Positions 23,093-32,498 of a DNA stretch of 64,000 bases are shown in pieces. The DNA is taken from assembly GCA_933228675.1 (NCBI GenBank), contig OW121741.1:81261919-81325918 (forward strand). The letters are read 5' to 3'. Source of the DNA: Stomorhina lunata. Its lineage: Eukaryota; Arthropoda; Insecta; Diptera; Rhiniidae. Every line of letters starts with the position of its first letter. The first letter of the stretch is position 1. The notes under the pieces were generated by a model. That model saw only the letters and a list, made by a program, of their open reading frames with translations. It was not told where the DNA came from and searched no databases. Both the position numbers and the translations under genes were made by a program.

Positions 23093-23890
23093 CACAGTGG
23101 TTTATGGACGCTTTTTTTTGGAAATAATTCTGTAACTTTTGAACGACTAAAGATATTTGAATGAAATTTGGCATGGTGATAGTCAAGGAGTATTCGAGTT
23201 GGTTTTCAAAAGCACTGGCCCATGAGGGGTCGGGAGAGTGATTGATGGACCTTCAAAGTTGGTCACCTCGGGTGTTCGACTTTTTTAAAAATTCGCCAAA
23301 AATCCATTTATGAATGGATTGAAAAGAAATTTTAAACTTAAGTTCTCCTTCAGAAGGTCTACAAAAAGTACGCTTACATGTGTAGGTTATCTCCTTTGGG
23401 TTTCGAGATATTTGGATAAAAAGGACTTTTTGGGTTGATTTTTTACCTATTTTTTAAGCTTTTTTGATCTAGTGGACGCATCTGAAGATCAAAAAATTTT
23501 TGAGAACATTCGTTAAAATTGTAACAAAATTTTAAATAATTTTTGTGCAAGTTGGTTATAGATATTTTCTTTCGTTTAAAAGTTAAAAATATTCAAAGTT
23601 GAAACTTAAAAAAAATTTCGCTTTTTTTTTGAGTTTTTTCCTAAAAGATAGCTATATTTTTTCACTAATAAAAAAAATATTTTTTTTTTTAAACATAAAA
23701 ATATTTTTAAAGTTTTTAAAAGAAAACATAATGAGAATGCGTATAAAACAAATTTCTTGCTAATTGGACTTTTGGTCCTCGCACATGCACTCTCCAAAAA
23801 ATGCCAATTTGTAAAAAAAAAATTCTCAAAAGGCAAAGCACCGATTTGAAAAAAATAATAATGTCCATATTTTCTAATATATTTGTTATT
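23093..23890. repeat. Family F-like repeat beginning CACAGTGG
   Basis: Starts CACAGTGGTTTATGG. Shares with 24354-24660 a series of motifs in the same order: a 'GTAACTTTTGAACGACTA' type block, a 'CAAAGTTGGTCACCTCGGGT' block and a 'TATCTCCTTTGGGTTTCGAG' block. No inverted end was found, and the right limit is approximate. Short frames inside are not genes. Confidence 0.5.
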
Positions 23891-24353
23891 GAATAGAGTC
23901 AGTGTTGCCATTTTTGTAAAAAAAAAACTCATTTTTTGAAACCCTTTTTTCCCGAGTTGGGAATTGGGGAATTTTTTAGTTAAAATTGGGAATTTTTTTT
24001 AGTCTATTGCTTTTAGATCTTATTGGTCTACATGACTACAAATTTTCATTGTGATATCTTTATCTATGTCATTTCTACAAAATATCAAAAATTGAAATTA
24101 TTTTCCTTCTAAAAGTAGAAAAATAATATTTTTTTGTTTTACGATACAAAGTGTAAAAATATTAACTCACTTAAAAAAGATTTTTAATTGGTGTTCATCT
24201 CCTGGACTTTCCCGATCCAATGATACTAAACACGTGTATCAAGCTTTAAGACATAGCCTTTAAAAGCTCTGAAAACTTTGCCTCCCATAGCATTTTTTAA
24301 GCTAAATATTGGAATATTGGAGAGTAATGTGTGCAAATAAAGTTAATGGTGCA
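23891..24353. other. Unassigned, with an orphan CAGTGTTGCCA motif
   Basis: CAGTGTTGCCATTTTTGT at about 23901 resembles a hAT-type terminus, followed by GGGAATTGGGGAATTTT, but no inverted partner was found. Otherwise featureless. Confidence 0.3.
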
Positions 24354-24660
24354 CAGTGGTATTAACTCTGCAATTTCTAAACTACTAGACGGATTTTGAC
24401 AAAATTTGAAACGTCAATAAAAGAGGTGTGAGGCTTTTAGATCAATGTTTAAGAACGTATTTGTCGGTAGCACAGTGGGCTCTACAGTGGGCCAAAGTTG
24501 CCTACCTCGGGTATATAAAACATTTGGGGGCGTATAACTTTCCTCAATTGGTTCCGATCTAAAAGATTTTTACGTTTTCGAAAATTTCTTAAAAAAATTA
24601 AGAAATACTTGCTTACTTTACTACCTTATCTCTTATAGTTTAAGAGATTAATTGGCGATT
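24354..24660 (+). repeat. Family F repeat
   Basis: Starts CACAGTGGTATTAACTCTGC. The 'CAAAGTTGC' block with 'ACAGTGG' just before it, and the TATCTCTTATAGTTTAAGAG block near the end, are repeated in inverted orientation at 36600-36985. Confidence 0.6.
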
Positions 24661-25692
24661 TTATGACGGCGTGATGATTTTTTGACGATTGTTTGATGAT
24701 TGTTCGATGGTTGATTGATGATTGACTGACGACTGTTCAATGATTTTTTATGTATGTTTGTTTGTACGTTTATGTGTTTTTCATTCTTCTTTATCCACTT
24801 TAATTTCACTTTTGTCAGAAAAAACATGTAAGGAGTACAATACATTTATATTATAGAGTCTCTGATCCCAGTATTTAAATTAATACTAGAATTTAAATGA
24901 CTTTAGTAAATAATACTTAAACAAGTCCTGGTACTAGAATTACTAGTAGGAGTTCTTAAAGTGTCACCAATTTTTTAGCTCCCTGCAAAATTTTACTTTT
25001 ACCTCTAGCAAATAATCACATGTAAAATGTAAATTATTTACATCAAGTCAACAACACTATTTACAATTCCTTTCATTACAACTTCCTCTTCGTGTAATCT
25101 AAAGATCTTTTGCTTATGCCAAATTCTATTGAAGTGGCCATTTTATCCCTTTACTTTTTTTGTTTGTTCTTTAAAATGAGCCAAATGGACATTAGGGCTA
25201 AAAACAAATTGCCAACACGGAAGTCAGTTGCACTATTTACGAAAGCAAATAAAAATGTTAGCATTTTAAACAGCAAAAAAAGGAAACAAAATGAAAACGA
25301 AAGAGAGAAAACTGAAAAAAAAAAGAAAAAGTGAATTCTTTTGCCATTTTTTATCGCATCCGACAAGTGGGTAAACAATGATGATGTTTTTCTTTTCGAA
25401 ATGATCATTACGAAGTTTCCATTCATGTTCTGGGAAAAGGCTTAACAAAAAACTAAAGTAAAATAAAGTAAAAGTGTTTCACTGGACATTAGCCCATTTG
25501 TGAGTTGTGAAAAGTGAATCGTTGCTGTTTTCTTGCTGGAGGCGCAACTTATACGTAACAGGAAGTAAAACTTGGCAAATGTTAATATTTGTTCTCCTTT
25601 TTAGCTCCGAGAAACTGAAACATTTACAAAATGAATTTTTATTTATTAATGAGTTTTGTAAAATTTTTTGATGCAAAAGAGAAATAAGAAAA
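24661..25692. other. Spacer with a short GATGATTG-rich stretch
   Basis: 24655-24755 is a degenerate minisatellite of GATGATTG/GACGATTG units. The rest is AT-rich. Overlapping frames at 25110-25334 (plus) and 25151-25448 (minus) come from an AAAAGAAA-rich segment, have low-complexity composition and no known domain; I do not call them genes. Confidence 0.35.
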
Positions 25693-25716
25693 TCTTATAT
25701 TCTTAAACGAGCAATA

Positions 25717-25835
<119 letters not shown>

Positions 25836-26479
25836 GCTATCTCGAAAACGGCTCTAACGATTTTGATAAAATTTGGACAGTGGGTATCTTTTTTGATGTA
25901 TAGGTCGAAGAAGAAGGGACTTTTGGAACTTTTACCTCTAAGAGGGTAAAAACGGGTAAAAAGGGGAAAAAATCGAAAACGCTATGTCTCCTAAAGTAAT
26001 AGGTATAGAAACAAAATTAAAATTACGTTTTAAACAGCTTTGAAAATAAGCGGACAGGTGTTTGGTACTTTTTTGAAACTATGTCCGATAGGGGGTAAAA
26101 AAGGGTGAAAATAGTTTTTTTGGCACCTTTTTAACCCACTCTTATATTTTAAACTAAAGAATATAGAAAGAAACTTGGTACTGCAATCAATAGATGTAAA
26201 AAAAACATGGAACACGGATTTGGTACTTTTTTGATTTTGGAGCCAAAATGGGTAAAAAAGGGATAAAATGATAACTTAACATCTCCAAAGTAATATGAAT
26301 AGGAACATTATACATTATGTTAAATGCGTTTTAAAAAAATGTACCGAATTCAATTGGCACCAAAAAAGTACCAAATATACATATGGAACTTTTAGAAATT
26401 AGGGAATAAAAAGGGGGAAAAATTAGTATTATTTTAAACAAATGAATGTTTGTCTGTATGTATGTTCTTTATAGAATAG

Positions 26480-27110
26480 TAAACTGTGAATTTGATTGTG
26501 TTATGCTCTTTAGCGAAGATGTTGCGGATAAGCCGGCGAAGGTTTTAAAGTTGATAAGACTAATTTCCGACAGATGGCGCCACTGAAAATTACTAAAAAT
26601 TAATTAAATCGTAAACTGTACATTTGATCATGCTATGATCTTTAGCAAAGTTGTAGCGCATGAGCCGACGAAGGCTTTTTAGTTGGTATGAATAATTTCC
26701 GACAGGTGGCGCTACAGAAACTTACTCAAAGTCAATTTAATCGTAATCTGTACATTTAATCATGCTACAATCTTTAGCAAAGTTGTTGCACATTAGCCGA
26801 CGAAAGTTTCTTAGTTGGTATGAAGAAATTTCGACAGGTGGCGCTACTGAAATTTACTCAAAGTCAATTTAATCGTATGCTGTACATTTAATCATGCTAT
26901 AATCTTCAGCAAAGTTGTTACGGATAAGCCGAAGAAGGTTTATGAATTGGAATATGCAAAGTCCGACAGGTGGCGCCACAGAAAACTACTCAAAATGAAT
27001 GAAATCGTAAACTGTGCATTTGATCAGACTATAATCTTTAGCAAAGTTGTTGCGCATGAGTCGACAGAGGTATCTGTTGATATAAATAATTTCCAAAATT
27101 ATTCAAAATG
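26480..27110. repeat. 132 bp tandem repeats inside family B
   Basis: Five diverged units. The CTTTAGC (or CTTCAGC) anchor recurs at 26508, 26640, 26772, 26904 and 27036, exactly 132 bp apart. Each unit holds AAAGTTGTTGC-type, GCCGACGAAGG and GACAGGTGGCGC blocks. The same set is present in the copies at 31147-32376 (inverted) and 49389-50941. Confidence 0.93.
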
Positions 27111-27354
27111 AGTTAAACTGTAAACTATGAAAACTATGTTTTGGTCGGACAAAATAAATCAAATAATTCAAAATTAACTGAATATTTCTACAATGTCTTT
27201 CCTCTAAATTTATTTTAGCACTTTATAATATAAAATATATAAAAACTTTAAAATTTTCCTCAAAATGCTTATCATAAAGCTCCGAGCAAGGCTCGGTCTA
27301 CCAGGTACTATTATTTAAATTAAAGAACTATTTTAGTATTATTATTATATATAT

Positions 27355-27971
27355 CTGTGGCAATATGGAAGAATAGCTTAAGTCGAAAATTTAAGTTTTG
27401 AGATATTATCAATTTTGTGTAATTATTCTTCTGCTTGATTTCTGCGAATAATTTATGAATTAATATATTGGTAACATGTTTATTAGTAAAGAAGGATGAA
27501 TATTTAAAAAAAATATTGTTAAATTCAAAAGATTTCGCGTTTTTTTAACTTAAGCTCTTTTTCGAAACTGAAATTTGCCTTGAACTGGATCTTAAGTAAT
27601 TTCAAGCGGTTCTGTTTAAATAAAAAGTATATATTGTGTAGTTTAATGTAAATATAAGTTGCTTGAAAATAATGATTTTATTTTTTAAGGTCAACATTTA
27701 TACAGCTTATGTGAACTTAAGCGAAATCGTTTATATGTTGAAAGAAAAATACGAATATGTACAAAAAAAATGTGTACATAAGTTATTTTGATCAATTCAT
27801 TATTGATTCAAAACACTTAAGCTAAAAAGTAAACATACATAAAATTGACAAAAACCCGAATTTTTAGTACGGACTAAGCTCATTTAAGCGCCATGGCTTC
27901 TGTAATACAATAAACGTCTTAACTCAATTCTCTCTTATGTCGACTTAAGCTACTCTTCCATATTGCCACAG
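27355..27971. mobile_element. 617 bp MITE with CTGTGGCAATATGG ends
   Basis: Inverted ends of about 32 bp with one mismatch: CTGTGGCAATATGGAAGART followed by AGCTTAAGTCGA. Flanked on both sides by ATATATAT, which could be an 8 bp target duplication but cannot be told from local TA repeats. The CTTAAG motif recurs through the interior. No frame. Superfamily unresolved. Confidence 0.8.
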
Positions 27972-28295
27972 ATATATATATATAAAATTTCCTGACAATA
28001 TTCCAATTGGAACAAGGGGTACTTCTCTCAGATAATGAGCTGCATCCGATTCTATTTTTAGACTCATTGAAAAGGACCTACGTTTTAACTCCGGCTCCAA
28101 ACGGCAAATGCATTAGTTAGGAAAGTTTTACATAGCCAAATACTCAATAACCAGTGACTAGCTGAGATATGAGGTGAACCACCGCTTTTTTTTTGAAAAT
28201 TTAATTTTTTCAAGCGGGTGTGGCCAGGGATCGAGCTCGGGACCTCTGGTATGCTAGGCGGATGACTAACTTGCTATACCACTTCGGTTCAGTGT
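27972..28295 (-). repeat. tRNA-derived SINE, minus strand
   Basis: On the minus strand the head (about 28290 down to 28215) reads GTGGTATAGCAAGTTAGTC with CCTAGCA at the anticodon-loop position and a B-box-like GAGCTCGATCCCTGG, then a purine-rich stretch and a body continuing to about 27990. The pol III boxes are at tRNA spacing. No clear target duplication was seen, and the body limit is approximate. The frame at 28210-28461 is incidental. Confidence 0.6.
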
Positions 28296-28369
28296 TATTA
28301 TTATTAGTATTACTAATATTAGGAATAATTTTAGTACTAGTATAAGTGTAAAAACAGGAAGTATTATTA

Positions 28370-28590
28370 ATAGCGGATGTTGGATATAAAGTTACGTTTC
28401 TGAATGGTTTTAACTTGTTAAGCCCGGACTTATCTTGCCTATCCTTCTCAACTGTGGACACTATCCTCCTCGTGGTTTCACCCGAGTAACTACGTTAACA
28501 CCCGTTAGTCTAGTTAGCTAACATGTGCCGCGGGTTCTCCATAAGAATGATAAACAACATGGGTTGGGACGTCGGGTTAGTAACGCAATC
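28370..28590 (+). repeat. Family G fragment
   Basis: Matches the middle of 16607-17880: GCGGATGTTGGATA, AACTTGTTAAGCCCGGACTT, CTCAACTGTGG, TAACACCCGTTAGTCTAG. Both element ends are missing. Confidence 0.65.
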
Positions 28591-28889
28591 CTGGAAAAAA
28601 CAATTAAATCCCTTGGGTCAGTCTTACATTTTTTGAAAATCTAACATGCTTACTGCGCTATCTTATCTCTTTTAGTTTAAGAGATATTTGACTTCAAATA
28701 TGTTTTTGCGTTTTTTTTTTTGGTATGACAACAATATTATTATACCAAAAAAAGATAAGGTAGGTATATTATACATCAATGGAAAGGAAATTTTATACAC
28801 CTTTAAGTGAGGTTAATAATTTTTCACAATTTAGAAATTGCTTTAAGACTTTTATCAAAAAAGTGCAACAACAATGCATTTATATTATT
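28591..28889. other. Spacer with a family F-like tail
   Basis: TATCTCTTTTAGTTTAAGAG near 28663 matches the end block of family F (24640). The rest is AT-rich; the 71-codon frame at 28779-28994 crosses into family C and is not a gene. Confidence 0.4.
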
Positions 28890-30470
28890 TTTATACCCAC
28901 CATCAAAAATAATGGGGGGTATATTGAGATTGTCATTCCGTTTGTAATTTCCTTAATATTGGCTCAAAAACCAAAGTATATTCTGAATGCTTAAGAAATT
29001 CTAAGACGATTGAGCGATGTCCGTCTGTCCGTATGTGTGTCTATTTTCGGCACGATGAAACCTTAACCAAAGGATATAGGTCACTGAAATTCGCCATAAA
29101 TATTCCTCATTTTTTGGCAAATTTTGGTATTGAAATCGGGCAAAATCGGTTCACATTTGACCATAGCTCCCGTATAACCTCGCCTAGGCTATTGGCTTAT
29201 TTGCTCATAAATGACAACTAATAATAGCGATGATGGCAAAATTTGGTATATAAGAGTTTTACATAAGTACTAGGCAGCCTATTAAAATTCATCCATATCG
29301 GTTTACATCTAACCATAGCTCCCATACAAAAAAACTTACGGAAACAGCCTATATTTCACCTAAAATACACTTAAATGGCAATAAATGATAAACTGTAATA
29401 GCTTTGACCACTAAATTTAGCACAAGGAAGTCTTTTGTCAATGCCAACGCCAGTGTGTAAAATTTTGTCACAATCGGTCACCATTTGACCATAGCTCCCA
29501 TATAAAAAACTTACGGAAACACAAAAATACAAAAAGAAAAGGGGTTTTATGTCCCTCTGTCCGTCAGATAAAAGCGCTATATCGCCTTAACAAAAAGAGC
29601 TCGAGGAACAAAATTTTACAAAAATATTTTTGATGTCAAAGGGCACGTTGCCTTAACATACACATACATTCATGTAATTTACTTACATATGTGAACACTG
29701 TTACTATTCTATAAATAGCATCAAACCAAAAAGTCTTGTTCTTTTCTACATGCCAACGGCAAGTGAAAAGATCGAGCAAAACAAGTAATAGGAGAATACA
29801 CAATCAATTAAACGCAGTGATGTTCGATCAAACTCAATGAGTTAAATTGATGATTATCTCTGCAATTTGATAACTCGACTGTGGTCGAGGGCGCTAAGTG
29901 CTGATGACGTCCTGTGGCGGGACAGAAATTGCAATCCACTAGCCGCGTTCAAAAATAATTTTTTCAGTTTTTCTCCACATTATTACTTTCAAATTTTCAA
30001 ATTAATAATTTGAAAATTAAAAATGAACTCAAGCCTGATAAATCCTAATTTTTCAATTAATTTTTGATGTCTTGAAAAAGTTGTGTATTGAAAATGGACG
30101 AATGGATCAGTTCACATTTAGTTAGAGCTCCCATATAACCCCGATCCGGGAAATATATTAATGCTGATAAATTGAATACAATTGTAATAGCTATGAACAC
30201 TTAATTTAGAACAGAGAAGTTGTATGCATCTATTGGTCAGTATATCAAATGTTATAGGAATCGGTCCATATTTGACTATAGTTTTCATTTAAAAACCACT
30301 CCCGAATACCACTAAATCGCCATAAACGCCAGTTTTAAAGCTATTTCATTATAAACTATGATAGCTATGATCACCAAATTTTGCATAAATAAGATCTATT
30401 TAAATACCAGCCTAAATTTCACCTAAAAAACATTTAAATGCAAATAAATTTAAAACTATAACAGAGTTTG
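28890..30470 (-). repeat. Family C helentron-like repeat, minus strand, interrupted
   Basis: Begins with the hairpin block TATACCCACCATCAAAAATA facing ATGGGGGGTATA, then GACGATTGAGCGATGTCCGT and a (GTCY)n tract. It continues through internal degenerate units with GGAGCTATGGTCAAATGG on the other strand. Interrupted at 29638-30060 by a SINE-like insertion. The AACAAGTAAGAGTG terminus is missing; the copy runs directly into a family A piece at 30472. Confidence 0.75.
29638..30060 (+). repeat. Family E: SINE-like insertion with 11 bp target duplication
   Basis: 423 bp between direct repeats TTTTTGATGTC (29627-29637 and 30061-30071), and the interrupted family C sequence resumes exactly after it. 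The second half has TGGTCGAGGGCGCTAAG, like the A-box region of Leu/Ser tRNAs, and a GCGTTCAAAAAT near 29947 in the place of a weak B box. A TATAAATAG motif lies at about 29712. A 5'-shorter copy is at 47741-47950. An 11 bp duplication suits LINE-machinery insertion; an LTR fragment is the main alternative. Confidence 0.5.
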
Positions 30471-30471
30471 A

Positions 30472-30692
30472 GTTTATTTTTTGCACACATAATTCGAGAT
30501 AATCGGTCCACATTTGACCCTAGCTCTCACATAAGTCCAATTGACGTTTTTAAAAAATGTTTTTAAAAAATGTTTTATGATGGCAAAATTTAGCAAATAT
30601 TTGTCTTTGTACAGGAAAAAGAACATCTTTGACCTAAGTGGTGAAGGGTATCGTATGGTCGGGCTTGACCGACTATAGCACTTTCTTAATTG
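30472..30692 (-). repeat. Family A fragment
   Basis: Reverse copy of one end: AGTTTATTTTTTGCACACAT, ATAATCGGTCCACATTTGAC, then the terminal GTCGGGCTTGACCGAC and a TTTCTTAATTGTT edge. Confidence 0.75.
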
Positions 30693-31146
30693 TTTTATTT
30701 AATGTATGTTGTTGTTATTCCCCTGCCACGCAAATAACGGCTAACATTGGTTTGAAAGTATCTGCTGCCCATAATTGTTAAGATTTAGATACATCATTAC
30801 TAATGATATATTAAATATTATGCAACAAATCAATTAGCAAGCGTTCTAGGATCCATTTTAATCCATAATTGATATTTATACTATAGTTTATTTAAAGCAA
30901 TATCGAGAATTTTAATAAAATTCATTTTCCATTTTATGAAATAATCGTACTCTTGTTAATGTAATGGTCCTAATGTAATCGTAGCTCCTGTTATAGTCCA
31001 GTTGAAGGTACTATTGTAATCGTAAAGCCTACTACAGTCCAGTTGATGCTTCCAATGTATTCGTAGGTACTACTTTACTTGAAGATCCTTATGTAACAAT
31101 ATAATTTTATTAAAATTTTGTTGTATTCTTTCTTACTAAAAATATA
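30693..31146. other. Spacer with a 41 bp minisatellite
   Basis: Mostly unassigned. At about 30960-31080 three diverged 41 bp units share GTAATCGTA (or GTATTCGTA) at 30975, 31016 and 31057 and an AGTCCAGTTGA block. Confidence 0.5.
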
Positions 31147-32375
31147 AAGTACCTGGTAGACCGAGCCTTGCTCGGAGCTTTATGATAAGCGTTTTGAGGA
31201 AAATTTTAAAGTTTTTATATATTTTATATTATAAAGTGCTAAAATAAATTTAGAGGAAAGACATTGTAGAAATATTCAGTTAATTTTGAATTATTTGATT
31301 TATTTTGTCCGACCAACACATAGTTTGCATAGTTTACAGTTTAACTCATTTTGAATAATTTTGGAAATTATTCATATCAACAGAAACCTCTGTCGACTCA
31401 TGCGAAACAACTTTGCTAAAGATTATAGTCTGATCAAATGCACAGTTTACGATTTAATTCATTTTGAGTAGTTTTCTGTGGCGCCACCTGTCGGACTTTG
31501 CTTATTCCAATTCGTAAACCTTCTTCGGCTTATCCGTAACAACTTTGCTGAAGATTATAGCATGATTAAATGTACAGCATACGGTTAAATTGACTTTGAG
31601 TAAATTTCAGTAGCGCCACCTGTCGAAATTTCTTCATACCAACTAAGAAACCTTCGTCGGCTCATGTGCAACAACTTTGCTAAAGATTGTAGCATGATTA
31701 AATGAACAGATTACGATTAAATTGACTTTGAGTAAGTTTCTGTAGCGCCACCTGTCGGAAATTATTCATACCAACTAAAAAGCCTTCGTCGGCTCATGCG
31801 CTACAACTTTGCTAAAGATCATAGCATGATCAAATGTACAGTTTACGATTTAATTAATTTTTAGTAATTTTCAGTGGCGCCATCTGTCGGAAATTAGTCT
31901 TATCAACTTTAAAACCTTCGCCGGCTTATCCGCAACATCTTCGCTAAAGAGCATAACATGATCAAATTCACAGTTTACTATTCTATAAAGAACATACATA
32001 CAGACAAACATTCATTTGTTTAAAATAATACTAATTTTTCCCCCTTTTTATTCCCTAATTTCTAAAAGTTCCATATGTATATTTGGTACTTTTTGGTGCC
32101 AATTGAATTCGGTACATTTTTTTAAAACGCATTTAACATAATGTATAATGTTCCTATTCATATTACTTTGGAGATGTTAAGTTATCATTTTATCCCTTTT
32201 TTACCCATTTTGGCTCCAAAATCAAAAAAGTACCAAATACGTGTTTCATGTTTTTTTTACATCTATTGATTGCAGTACCAAGTTTCTTTCTACATTCTTT
32301 AGTTTAAAATATAAGAGTGGGTTAAAAAGGTGCCAAAAAAACTATTTTCACCCTTTTTTACCCCCTATCGGACAT

Positions 32376-32411
<36 letters not shown>
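32376..32411 (-). repeat. LINE 3' tail, (AAAT)n
   Basis: Nine TTTA/TATT tetranucleotide units on the plus strand, directly at the insertion border. A simple tetranucleotide tail instead of poly(A) is common for several LINE clades and fixes the minus orientation. Confidence 0.92.
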
Positions 32412-32498
32412 GCTAAATTAATTACAGCTTAGACATTTTTAATACATTAAGTAAAAGTATACATATATAAACATATTTTTATTATTACATAAATATTC

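Noticed and set aside
23606..23932. 108-codon Phe/Lys-rich minus frame
   Set aside because: Lies in a poly-A/poly-T rich part of a family F-like repeat; low complexity and no recognisable protein.
25110..25448. Overlapping Lys-rich and Phe-rich frames on both strands
   Set aside because: Caused by an A-rich/T-rich segment; no motif and no splice context that I can support.
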